15,116 bases of DNA from assembly GCA_947096075.1 (NCBI GenBank), contig CAMUQE010000034.1, positions 1 to 15,116 on the forward strand. The letters are read 5' to 3'. The notes beneath the pieces are model-generated. The model had not been told where the DNA came from and did no database searches. It saw nothing but the letters and a program-made list of their open reading frames with translations. This stretch comes from Veillonella parvula (GTDB lineage: Bacteria; Bacillota; Negativicutes; Veillonellales; Veillonellaceae). Every line of letters begins with the position of its first letter. Position 1 is the stretch's first letter. Both the position numbers and the translations under genes were made by a program. Shown piece by piece: positions 1-8,700 of this stretch.

Positions 1-1
1 A

Positions 2-340
2 AAAAGAAATACCTATAGAAAGCAGCAAGTCGATATTGTAAAAGCTGTATGTGAATATGTATCGACACAGTATATGAAGCGTATTACTATTGATTCCTTG
101 TCTGAACAGTTTGATATTCCTACATCTACTCTGAAACGTTGCTTTAAAGGTGTATATGGTACAACCATACATCAATATCTAAAAGAATGTCGTATTAATG
201 CGGCTAAGCGATTGCTTCAAGATTCAGATCAATCTATTTTAGAGATTGCTAATGCAGTAGGCTACGAGAACGGTAGTAAGTTTACTGGTGCATTCAAAGA
301 AGCTACTGGTGTAACGCCAAGTGCTTATCGTAAGGTTTAA
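2..340 (+). CDS. AraC-family transcriptional regulator, C-terminal part (5' end outside window)
   Basis: The frame is open from base 2 without a stop, so this is the end of a longer gene; the ATG at 74 is only an internal Met. The visible 112 residues form the double helix-turn-helix DNA-binding domain of AraC/XylS proteins. The first HTH is around ITIDSLSEQFDIPTSTLKR. The second has the family signature: ILEIANAVGYENGSKFTGAFKEATGVTP, ending in SAYRK. The wording LKRCFKGVYGTTIHQYLK resembles the PchR/YbtA type, which regulates siderophore and iron-uptake genes, but the ligand-binding N-terminal domain is not visible. Its position directly upstream of two TonB-dependent receptors in the same direction makes it a candidate activator of them; this is inference. 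No clear terminator follows it. Confidence 0.9.
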   Translation, partial: KRNTYRKQQVDIVKAVCEYVSTQYMKRITIDSLSEQFDIPTSTLKRCFKGVYGTTIHQYLKECRINAAKRLLQDSDQSILEIANAVGYENGSKFTGAFKEATGVTPSAYRKV

Positions 341-417
341 ATAATTTGGATCTTATATTATTCTAGATAGAAATTTTGTGCTTTAGGCTAGGTTTGATAG
401 TCTATGAAAATTAAATA

Positions 418-446
418 TTGTCCGAAACGTATGTTTTTGGTCTATT
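418..446 (+). promoter_or_regulatory. Candidate sigma-70-type promoter of receptor 1
   Basis: TTGTCC (418-423) and TCTATT (441-446) are separated by 17 bases, each matching the -35/-10 consensus at four of six positions. The same pair with the same 17-base spacing recurs in the second leader (5611-5639). A start near 453 would place the whole hairpin at 463-532 in the transcript. A better-looking TATAAT at 460-465 is not conserved in the second copy and would truncate the hairpin, so I rank it second. Confidence 0.45.
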
Positions 447-462
447 CGGAGTAGATATGTAT

Positions 463-532
463 AATACACTTTGCTACCATTAAATCTGTAAATGATTTTC
501 AATGTCATTTGGTTGTGGTAGTAAAGTGTATT
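463..532 (+). promoter_or_regulatory. Leader hairpin element, copy 1
   Basis: Left arm AATACACTTTGCTACCA (463-479) pairs with right arm TGGTAGTAAAGTGTATT (516-532) over 17 positions, 16 Watson-Crick and one G-U. The apical part holds a second small palindrome (491-509). The second leader has an equivalent hairpin with two compensatory pair changes (A-U to G-C at the base, C-G to A-U near the inner end) and only G-U-compatible single changes. The G-U pairs exist only on the + strand, so this looks like a transcribed cis-regulatory RNA in the 5' leader. What it senses is unknown. Confidence 0.65.
491..509 (+). promoter_or_regulatory. Fur-box-like palindrome, or apical stem of the leader hairpin
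   Basis: AATGATTTTCAATGTCATT is an imperfect 19-bp palindrome whose outer arms AATGA/TCATT are exact. Its size and AT-rich arms resemble Fur-family operators, expected for an iron-acquisition gene. It also sits at the tip of the larger hairpin, where AAUGAU/GUCAUU could form a 6-bp apical stem. The sequence alone cannot separate the two roles. Confidence 0.4.
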
Positions 533-559
533 TTTATATGCATGGTTAAATATATGTCT

Positions 560-565
560 GGAGGA
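560..565 (+). promoter_or_regulatory. Ribosome binding site deciding the receptor 1 start
   Basis: GGAGGA lies six bases before the ATG at 572. It fixes the start there rather than at the TTG at 509, which has no such site and would extend the protein through the leader hairpin region. Confidence 0.85.
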
Positions 566-571
566 AATTTA

Positions 572-3500
572 ATGAATAGGAGTTGGGTACGGGCAAGGAG
601 ATATGTTATATTATCTTGCGCAGTAGCGTGCTGGTTGCAAATGCCGGTAGTTATGGCGGATAATGCGACTGTAACAACCGATGTGGTTCATGTTCGCGGT
701 GCATGGGCTGAAGAGCAGGCAAAACAAGAGTCTCAACAGACGACGATTATTACGAAGAAGGATATTGTCAAAAAGCAGGCAAAATCCGTAGAAGATATTG
801 TATTTTCCGAAACTGGTGTATCCAGAACCGTTGATTCGATGGGGCGCGTCGGTGTATCTATCCGTGGTGCAGATCCGCGTCATACCTTGATTCTTGTGGA
901 TGGACAGCCTGTGATGGGTGACCTTGCCAAATATCAAGGCGCCGGTGATGAATTACAGCGTCTCGGTACAGAAAATGTGGAACGTATAGAAATTATTCAA
1001 GGTGCAGCAAGTGCTAAATACGGATCCGACGCCATCGGTGGTGTTATCAATGTTATTACCAATAAACCGCGTAAGACTGCTGGCCTTCAGTTTAATGCGG
1101 AAGGTCGTAGAACTAAAGGCGACGGTGATATCGTACCGTTTTCCAATTTCTTTATGCGCGCTGATTCTGGCTCATTAGGTAAGTTAAAAGTTAATATTCA
1201 CGGTAGTAAACGTGATATTATGCCTATTTATGCTAGCGAGCGGCGTCGTATCAGCGCTATGACCAATGATGAAGACCACGGGTTTTTAAAGAATTCCCTA
1301 CGATATTACGGTACAAATTCCAATATAGGTTTGGCCGCTACGTATGATATTAATGATAAACAGTCTTTGGGAGTCCGTATCGATAGGTATAATGAAGACT
1401 TGGAACGATATGTAAAGCGCAGTACTTCCTATTTGGAACCTCAGGTTCATTACAAACGGGATTTAGATAGGAATAATCTTAATTTGACGTATACTGGTCA
1501 GGACAATAAGAGTTCGTGGAAAGCGGAACTAAATTATACACGGACCAAAGAAGATGATGTAACATTAACTAGTGACTATGGGAACAGTACCTATGAAGGA
1601 AAAAATACATTAAACTATGTGGATAATGTAGATCATCGTCAATGGAGCATAACACTCGGGGCAGATACACAAGTCAATAAGAAACATCTCTTGTCTTATG
1701 GCATGGGGTTTATACGGGAGACAGGCGAAGGTAGCAGACTAAAAAATGCGCCTCATACCTATAAACGGCATATCGATCCCTGGGATTACGATAAAAGTCT
1801 GGCGGTAAAAAACGGTGTTCCTTCATCCACAATTTATGACCATTCTTTCAGAAAAAACGAGGCCGGTGTAGAGCAGTGGAATAAGGAGAAAGAATGGTAT
1901 AACGGAGATAAAAGCAAGCCAAACACATTGCCGGAATTTACTTACGAAGAATATCTTCAATATTTGGATCCGCAGGCGGGGATTGATTCCGCGGCCGCAA
2001 TGGGGCTTGTGGACGGCCCCGTGACGGAGCGTACTCTGAAAAAACGGAATCCTGAAGCTTATGCGCGATATCAGCAGTTTGCTAAACGTTTATTAGCGGA
2101 GAATAAAGAATTTATTGAAGACTATCATTTTAATAAGGAGGGCCGAAAAGATGAAAACGGTAAGTATTATCCAGCACTTTATGATGCCTATTTACCGAGC
2201 TTTTACTATGGCGCCGTACCGGATTTTGATTCTACGAAGTTGAAATTAAACGGAGCTTATTTTAAAGAAGAGTATTTAAAACGCGTTAATCAACAGACCG
2301 CAGGACGTGCGGAGATCAAGAAACAGAATTTCTTTATTCAGGATACGTGGCAGGTTAATAAAAATACTACTTTATCACCAATTATAAGACTGGATCATAG
2401 TGATTTATTTGGCTCCAACTGGTCGTTTAATTTCGGCATGACTCATAATGTACATGGAAATGTACACCGCAGATTAAAGGCTAATGTGGGTACCAGTTAT
2501 ACGGAACCTGGTATGGGCGAGCTGTATTATAACTGGGAAATGTATGGCCCTAATATTACCTTTGCAACCATCGGTGGTGGTGAAGCTCGACTTGGTTGGT
2601 ACTGGGTAGGTAATCCAAACCTTAAACCAGAGAAATCAATGAACTTTGATTTATCTTTGGAAGGGGAAAACAAAAACACCTATGCTAAAATCGGTGTGTT
2701 CCATAATAATATCCGCAATTATATGTCTGTTTATAATACGGGATATTTGATGGACTTCCATCCACAATACGATGAATCCACTACGTTAGGGGCTTCTAAA
2801 TTTGCACATGCACCTGATATGATTTATAGCTTCCGCAATATTGGTAAAGCTCAAATTACAGGCCTTCAATTTGAAGTAAAACAAACTCTGAATAAGCATT
2901 GGAAAGCTCGATTAGGTTATACATACTTGCGTGCCCTCAATAAGAGCGACAAGGATATGCCGCGTGAATTATTGGATAAGCCACGTCATAAAATCGATAT
3001 TGGTGTCGACTTTGAAGATAAGGCGAGCGGCTGGAGCGGTAGCTTATGGGGCGATTACTACATTCGCATGTTAGATAGTAACTCTCTATCTGGTGGTGGT
3101 AATTACATGGTGTCTTATATCGATCCTAACGATTCTAATAAATCTGTTATTCGATATAACTTGAACAATAAACGTAGTGCCGATATGTACGAGCGTAAGA
3201 CGTATGGTATTTGGAACTTTATGGTTCAAAAGAAAATCAATAAAGACTCTCGTGTATACTTTGGTATTGATAATATATTTAACCACCGAGATGATAACCG
3301 TGCATTATCCGCCCGTATATATCGCGTCGGCTTAAATATGAAATTTGGCTTAGGCTCTGGTGAAAGTAAAGCAAAACTTACTAAAGAGCAATTGGAAGCA
3401 TTACCACCAGCAGTGCTTAGTGACTTTATTACACGTCCATTTGATGAATCTAAATCTCGCGGTGTAGAGCTAGTAGGCGACTATCGTGTACGTAATGATA

Positions 3501-5596
3501 GCCACTTAGGTTCTGATCGACCTGAAACAAAAGTAACTCCAACGAGTTATGTGGCCGATGATGCGGCGAAAAACTTGGCAGATCGCAAGGAACATGGCTT
3601 AAATCAACGTATTCGAGTTGGTGTAGATGCTCGTATTAACGACAATACTAATGTACGCGTTGTAGGTAGTGCTTCTGGTCAAGCTGGTGTAGATAGCAGT
3701 CATGAAACAGAAGGCTCTAAAGGTTTTAATCATCAACGTCTCGAAGAACTAGATGTAACACATCACGGTTCTAAATGGGATCATAGTGTTGGTCGTATTA
3801 CTGAATCTATGGGGGTTACAGGTTATTGGTTCAATAAAGAATATGATGGTCTTCGAAGCGTTTGGACTAACAAGGATACACAAGTTCGCGTTGGGGTAGG
3901 TAGCTTTAAACATAGCACAGGTATTAGCGATAGTCCGTATACTCATGCTATTTATACGAACTTTAAACGGGTCCCTACTGTAGACGAGTTCGTAGGTATT
4001 ACGGGCGATACTGATGGTAGTAATAAAGAGCTTATCGTACCTAAAGCTGGGGATAAGATTAATTTTTACCAACAGCTAAAAGCATTGCGTGATAAGGAAG
4101 CTGCCTTAGAAGGCGAAGTTAAGGACTTGAAACAAAAAATCGACGATCTTAACTCTGATATTTGGTGGAAAGAAAATATTGATGAGTTACCAGCTGATCA
4201 ATTAGCTCCATTAAAAGCAGATCTTGCAAAACTACAAACTCAATTGCCAGATGTTGAGGCACGCGTTGCAAAAGAGCGTGAACCATTGAGAGCAGCTCAG
4301 TTTGATGTAGTTCGTCGTATGCAAGAAATCGTGGCAAAAGCTTATGGTGCTGATGCAGATAAGCAAAAAGTATTGCTTGAAATGCCAGAAGTCAATGTTA
4401 AGTTTGCTTATAAAGATAAGCGTTATGATGAGGACACTGAACAATGGGTTCCTGATGAAGGCACAATCAATACTAAGATTGCTGCAGGTAAAATTGGTTT
4501 AACTGAAAATGATCCATTATTTGAAGTTAAATTAAGTGATACTTCTGTATTAGCGGATAATGGTAAAACATTCTTAACTAATTGGTACAATAAAAATAAA
4601 GCTGCTATTGAGGCCGCATATCGTAAAACGGCTCAAGATCGTGCAGCCCTTATCTTTAACAAAGATGCTACCTATACAATTAGCTTCGAAGATAACGCTT
4701 TTGATGGCCTAGAAAATAATATTTATAAAGTTAACTCTGTTGATGTTAAAGATTATGGCTTATCTAATGTTATTAACGTAAAAAATAGCGATCATTATCC
4801 ACAATTACTAGCGTCCTATTTCAATGGTTTGACTCGTCTTCTTGAAAAGGCTGATGGATATAGTAGATTGCCTAGAGAAGCATTAGGTAAATACACAGGT
4901 AATGTTATCCCAACGACAGGTGTTGTATTACAACAAGATACAGTACCACCAATTGATAAAGCTGCCTATGTTCAAGTTAAACATATGGTAACCCCTCGAC
5001 TTGGTTTAGCTGCTTGGTACTTGCGTTCTTTTGGCAGTAGTAACTATCGCTTCTATACGGCGAATGGTAATGCTACAGAAGCGCATGAGTTTAACAATGT
5101 GGCTAATGTATTTGGTGTAGGTGCTAAGTATCAATTAAACCATAATGCAAGCATTTCCTTTGACTATGGTCAAAACCGTAGTGACTATGGTCGCTTCATG
5201 AATGGCAATACTCATTATGAACATAAGGCTGGTTCATCTCAATTCGATATTAAAGGTCGCGATGTAGGTGGGACACCTCACTTCTGGGCATTGCGCTTTG
5301 ATGTTGGTCGAGTTGATATGAATAAACCTGGTTCTTGGAATGCCTATGTGGATTATAAGTACTTCGGACATGGTTCCTTCTTCGGCGGCAATGGTACAGA
5401 AGCTGTACCTGACCGTTACTTAGATGGCATTAAGAGCTTCACCTTTGGTGGTGGCTATGTGCCAACTAAAGATCTTCTTTTACAAGCATTCTATACATTT
5501 GATGCAAAAGGGATTAATAAACGAGATACCTTATATGGATCTGAAAACTTCAAACTTGGGAATTATACTCGTTTCCAAATGACGTATAAATTCTAA
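572..5596 (+). CDS. Giant TonB-dependent receptor fused to a porin-like second barrel (paralogue 1)
   Basis: From the ATG with GGAGGA the protein has 1,674 residues; typical receptors have 600-800. A signal peptide (1-29, cleavage after VMA) is followed by a TonB-box-like TTDVVHV (35-41) and a plug domain (about 66-165; SIRGADPRHTLILVDGQPV, then ENVERIEIIQGAASAKYGSDAIGG). The first barrel contains YTEPGMGELY (643-652) and NPNLKPE (681-687), the positions of the FRAP/NPNL boxes of haem receptors, but no His lies between them. It carries a long variable loop (about 402-583) and finishes near F925, as receptor C-termini do. Residues about 950-1674 have amphipathic strands and porin-like wording (SVGRITESMG, YDGLRSVW) and end in YKF. 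About 300 residues (1165-1460) interrupt this part and include charged coiled coil. I infer outer-membrane haem or haem-protein uptake; the substrate is not proven by sequence. Confidence 0.85.
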   Translation: MNRSWVRARRYVILSCAVACWLQMPVVMADNATVTTDVVHVRGAWAEEQAKQESQQTTIITKKDIVKKQAKSVEDIVFSETGVSRTVDSMGRVGVSIRGADPRHTLILVDGQPVMGDLAKYQGAGDELQRLGTENVERIEIIQGAASAKYGSDAIGGVINVITNKPRKTAGLQFNAEGRRTKGDGDIVPFSNFFMRADSGSLGKLKVNIHGSKRDIMPIYASERRRISAMTNDEDHGFLKNSLRYYGTNSNIGLAATYDINDKQSLGVRIDRYNEDLERYVKRSTSYLEPQVHYKRDLDRNNLNLTYTGQDNKSSWKAELNYTRTKEDDVTLTSDYGNSTYEGKNTLNYVDNVDHRQWSITLGADTQVNKKHLLSYGMGFIRETGEGSRLKNAPHTYKRHIDPWDYDKSLAVKNGVPSSTIYDHSFRKNEAGVEQWNKEKEWYNGDKSKPNTLPEFTYEEYLQYLDPQAGIDSAAAMGLVDGPVTERTLKKRNPEAYARYQQFAKRLLAENKEFIEDYHFNKEGRKDENGKYYPALYDAYLPSFYYGAVPDFDSTKLKLNGAYFKEEYLKRVNQQTAGRAEIKKQNFFIQDTWQVNKNTTLSPIIRLDHSDLFGSNWSFNFGMTHNVHGNVHRRLKANVGTSYTEPGMGELYYNWEMYGPNITFATIGGGEARLGWYWVGNPNLKPEKSMNFDLSLEGENKNTYAKIGVFHNNIRNYMSVYNTGYLMDFHPQYDESTTLGASKFAHAPDMIYSFRNIGKAQITGLQFEVKQTLNKHWKARLGYTYLRALNKSDKDMPRELLDKPRHKIDIGVDFEDKASGWSGSLWGDYYIRMLDSNSLSGGGNYMVSYIDPNDSNKSVIRYNLNNKRSADMYERKTYGIWNFMVQKKINKDSRVYFGIDNIFNHRDDNRALSARIYRVGLNMKFGLGSGESKAKLTKEQLEALPPAVLSDFITRPFDESKSRGVELVGDYRVRNDSHLGSDRPETKVTPTSYVADDAAKNLADRKEHGLNQRIRVGVDARINDNTNVRVVGSASGQAGVDSSHETEGSKGFNHQRLEELDVTHHGSKWDHSVGRITESMGVTGYWFNKEYDGLRSVWTNKDTQVRVGVGSFKHSTGISDSPYTHAIYTNFKRVPTVDEFVGITGDTDGSNKELIVPKAGDKINFYQQLKALRDKEAALEGEVKDLKQKIDDLNSDIWWKENIDELPADQLAPLKADLAKLQTQLPDVEARVAKEREPLRAAQFDVVRRMQEIVAKAYGADADKQKVLLEMPEVNVKFAYKDKRYDEDTEQWVPDEGTINTKIAAGKIGLTENDPLFEVKLSDTSVLADNGKTFLTNWYNKNKAAIEAAYRKTAQDRAALIFNKDATYTISFEDNAFDGLENNIYKVNSVDVKDYGLSNVINVKNSDHYPQLLASYFNGLTRLLEKADGYSRLPREALGKYTGNVIPTTGVVLQQDTVPPIDKAAYVQVKHMVTPRLGLAAWYLRSFGSSNYRFYTANGNATEAHEFNNVANVFGVGAKYQLNHNASISFDYGQNRSDYGRFMNGNTHYEHKAGSSQFDIKGRDVGGTPHFWALRFDVGRVDMNKPGSWNAYVDYKYFGHGSFFGGNGTEAVPDRYLDGIKSFTFGGGYVPTKDLLLQAFYTFDAKGINKRDTLYGSENFKLGNYTRFQMTYKF

Positions 5597-5610
5597 AAAA
5601 TATGTCCGAT

Positions 5611-5639
5611 TTGTCCAAAACGTATATTTTTGGTCTATT
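5611..5639 (+). promoter_or_regulatory. Candidate promoter of receptor 2 and the downstream operon
   Basis: TTGTCC (5611-5616), a 17-base spacer and TCTATT (5634-5639), identical in hexamers and spacing to the candidate in copy 1. At the position of the TATAAT of copy 1 this copy reads CAAGAT, which favours the upstream pair as the common promoter. The call is tentative because both hexamers are only moderate matches. Confidence 0.4.
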
Positions 5640-5653
5640 CGGAGTAGATATAC

Positions 5654-5723
5654 AAGATACACTTTGCTAACATTAAAATGTGAATGATATTCAATGTCAT
5701 TATATGTTGGTGAAGTGTATCTT
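5654..5723 (+). promoter_or_regulatory. Leader hairpin element, copy 2
   Basis: Left arm AAGATACACTTTGCTAACAT (5654-5673) and right arm ATGTTGGTGAAGTGTATCTT (5704-5723) can pair across all 20 positions if G-U pairs are allowed, with an uninterrupted 11-bp Watson-Crick base. Compared with copy 1, the pair A463-T532 became G5656-C5721 and C477-G518 became A5670-T5707. Both are two-sided changes that keep pairing. The element ends 57 bases before the start codon. Confidence 0.65.
5683..5701 (+). promoter_or_regulatory. Fur-box-like palindrome, copy 2
   Basis: AATGATATTCAATGTCATT is a near-perfect 19-bp palindrome: apart from its centre only one symmetric pair mismatches. It differs from copy 1 at one base. 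It is either a Fur-family operator candidate or the apical stem of the leader hairpin. Confidence 0.45.
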
Positions 5724-5770
5724 TTAATTTTGTGTGGGAGATACAAGTCATATGTTTAGTTAGAAATTTA

Positions 5771-5776
5771 GGAGGG
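5771..5776 (+). promoter_or_regulatory. Ribosome binding site of receptor 2
   Basis: GGAGGG, four bases before the ATG at 5781. It supports that start, which is also the position giving a signal peptide alignable with that of receptor 1. Confidence 0.8.
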
Positions 5777-5780
5777 CACA

Positions 5781-8700
5781 ATGACCCGGTGGGGACATAC
5801 AAAGCGTACCATAATTCTATCTAGTGCAGTTGCCTTATGGCTTAGCGCGCCTTTAGTGGTTTGGGCGGATAATACGACTGTCACTACAGATGTTGTTCAT
5901 GTCAAAGGTACGTGGGCAGAAGAAGAAGCAAAACTGAACTCACAGCAAGTGCAAATCATTACTAAGAAAGAAATTGAAAAGAAACAGGCGAAGTCCGTCG
6001 AAGACATTATTTTTACGCAAACAGGTGTATCTAGAACGGTTGATGCTATGGGGCGTGTGGGCGTATCCATTCGCGGTGCAGAAGCTCGTCACACTCTCAT
6101 CCTCGTAGATGGTCAACCAGTGTTAGGTGATTTCGATAAGTACTCAGGTGCAGCAGACGAAGTACAGCGTATCGGTACAGAGAATGTAGAGAGAATTGAA
6201 GTTATTCAAGGTGCGGCCAGTGCTAAATACGGCTCTGATGCTATAGGTGGTGTGGTTAATATCATCACTAAAAAAGCACAAAAGAAACCATCTGTACAAT
6301 TTAATGCTGAAGGCATGCGTCGTAAGAGCGATGGCGATGTGTTTCCATTCCAAAACTTCTTCATTCGTGCCGATTCTGGTCAAATGGGCAAGTTAAAGGT
6401 TGGTTTATCAGGTAGTAAACGAGATCTTATGCCTGTTCTAGCATCTGTTAAACGTCGTGCCTCTGGGATGGCCTTTGATTATGCAAAACATAACTTCAAG
6501 CCAAATGTACTTCGTTACTATGGTGATGCGGCAGATATCGGTCTTGTAGCGACCTACGAGGCAAATGATAAAAATAAGGTAGAATTGCGACTTAATCGTT
6601 ACACGGAAGATCTTGTGCGCGATGTTAAGCACTCCGACTCCGACTTAGAGCCACAGCAACACTTCAAACGTACGGCAGCTCGTAATACAGCTAACCTGCA
6701 ATGGTCCTCTAGAGCTGGAAAGAGTGACTGGACTGTAGAAACTAATTACTCTCGTATTAAAGAAAATGACGTAGCGCTCATTAACTATACAGGTCGTTCC
6801 GCTTATGAAGGCTCTAATGAGTTGCGTTATATCGATAACATCGATCATCGTCAATTAGATATTCGAGTAAATGCTAATACGCAAGTCAATAAAAATCATT
6901 TGCTAAGCTATGGTGTTAGCTATGCTCGTGAAGAAGGTTCTGGTAGTCGCTTAAAGAGTTCTCCTAATACAAGTACGATGTACATTGATCCATGGGATTA
7001 CGATAAAAGCTTGTTAGTAGACCGCCTTGATCGTCTCGTGCGACGTAAAGGCGATAATAGTGTTAAAGTTTACTCTCACATCCATGACTATAAATTCATT
7101 AATTCCGGTGGCGGCATGCCGCAATGGGATATGGATTATGAATACTATGGGGCTGAAACAAAGGCCCAAAAGCCGGGCATTACGTACGATGATTATGTGA
7201 ATTATGGTTTATCGGAAAGCAGACTTAGTGAATGGTCAAGCACATCGCCGAATAATCAACCCGTAACGGATGAATTTAAGAAGCGATATTATGCTTTGGA
7301 AAATCGGTTGAAATCGGAAAATCCTGAAATGGCGGCACATCGTGCAAACATCGTAGGTGACTATTTTAAATATGGTGAGTCTAACGATCCAGAAATGCGT
7401 AAGAAAGCACCTAAGCTAAATGGTAAGGCTTTCTTGGAAGAGTACCGTAATCGCGATCAACGCTTGACTACTGGTAGTGGTACGATTCGTAAAATAAACG
7501 CTTACATTTCTGATACATGGCAAGTTAATAAGAATTTAACATTGTCTCCAATTGTGCGCTTCGACAATAGTAGCTTGTTTGGTTCTAACGTATCTGCATC
7601 TTTGGGCATGACATATAACGTTAAAGGTAATACACATCGCAGATTTAAAGCCAATGTAGGTACCGGTTATACAGAGCCTGGTATGGGCGAATTGTGGTAT
7701 AACTGGGAAATGTACGCTTCTAACCCTGTAGGGATTGGGGTAGCAAAACTCGGTTGGTATTGGGCTGGCAATCCTAATTTGAAACCAGAAAAATCGGTCA
7801 ATTTCGACATGAGCTTGGAGGGTGAAAATAAAAATACATATGCACGCGTAGGTGTATTCCATAACCGTATTAAGAACTATATGTCTGTATACTTCACTGG
7901 TGATTTTATGGACTTTGCACCATATCTTAAAGGTGATGCGAAATACCAACGTGCCCCGGATATGATTTATAGCTTCAAAAATATTGGTAAAGCTGAAATT
8001 ACGGGTGTTCAAGCTGAAGTACAACAAAAATTCGGTAAATATTGGTCTGGTAAGTTAGGTTATACATACTTACATGCAATCAATAAGAGTGATCCGACAA
8101 TGCCTCGTCAATTACTTGATAAACCAATGCACAAAGTTGACATTGGTATTACCTATGACAATCCTAAGTCTGGTTGGAATGGTTCCATCTGGGGCGATTA
8201 CTATATCAACATGCTTGATAGTAATACTCTAAATAACGGTGGTAACTATTGGCCAGATATCTTGTCTGGTGATGCAGGCGTTTACAAGAAGCAAACATAT
8301 GAAAAGAAAACATTTGGCATTTGGAACGTAATGGTTCAAAAACGTTTCAATAAAAATGCCATGATGTATTTCGGTATCAACAATATCTTTAATCATCGCG
8401 ATGATGACCGCGCTACACAAGAACGCGTCTACCGTATGGGTGTTAACCTTAAATTTGGTGGTGGCGATAGCAGCAAAACTACGGCTATCGGGAAAACTAA
8501 AGATGGTGCGAATGTTACAGGTGCTAATGTAGCTAATGGTGAAGTGGTAAACTCTGAATCTGGTGTACAAAACGTAGCTGATGTAGTTCGTTTAACTGAT
8601 TTTATTCGTTCTGATTTCGATACCACTAAAGAACGTGGTGTTACATTGGTCGGGGACTATAGAGCACGTTGGATGGCACATGATGGCTCTAACAGACCAC

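Larger units (their letters stand above)
418..532 (+). repeat. Duplicated receptor leader, copy 1
   Basis: This block upstream of the first receptor matches 5611-5723 upstream of the second. Long shared stretches include the TTGTCC start, the region TTTTTGGTCTATTCGGAGTA, CACTTTGCTA and CAATGTCATT. It carries a candidate promoter at its 5' end and a large inverted repeat at its 3' end. The copy probably arose with the tandem duplication of the receptor gene and was then retained, which suggests shared regulation. Confidence 0.85.
5611..5723 (+). repeat. Duplicated receptor leader, copy 2
   Basis: Homologue of 418-532, lying between the two receptor genes. It begins 15 bases after the receptor 1 stop. 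No GC-rich terminator precedes it, so receptor 2 may be transcribed both by read-through and from its own promoter. Confidence 0.85.

Noticed and set aside
74..340. An 88-residue stand-alone AraC-like protein starting at the ATG at 74
   Set aside because: The frame stays open to the left edge and the upstream residues continue the AraC DNA-binding domain, so this is a truncated view of a longer gene.
421..450. Inverted repeat TCCGAA/TTCGGA around the promoter as an operator
   Set aside because: The left arm is not conserved at the aligned position in the second leader (TCCAAA), and the similar TCCGA there lies at a different place.
460..465. TATAAT as the main -10 box of receptor 1, with TTGGTC (437-442) as -35
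   Set aside because: It is a good match, but the second leader has CAAGAT at that position, and a start there would remove the left arm of the covarying hairpin. Kept only as an alternative.
509..571. A 21-residue N-terminal extension of receptor 1 beginning at a TTG
   Set aside because: It has no ribosome binding site and overlaps the leader hairpin. The ATG at 572 has GGAGGA at good spacing and gives a clean signal peptide matching the paralogue.
5597..5653. A transcription terminator after receptor 1
   Set aside because: CCAAAA/TTTTGG (within 5615-5634) can form a weak AT-rich stem, but there is no GC-rich stem followed by a T run.
7536..8027. Long reverse-strand open frame inside receptor 2
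   Set aside because: It lies wholly within a well-supported gene, has no ribosome binding site or family resemblance, and is cysteine/isoleucine-rich shadow sequence. The same holds for the other antisense frames.
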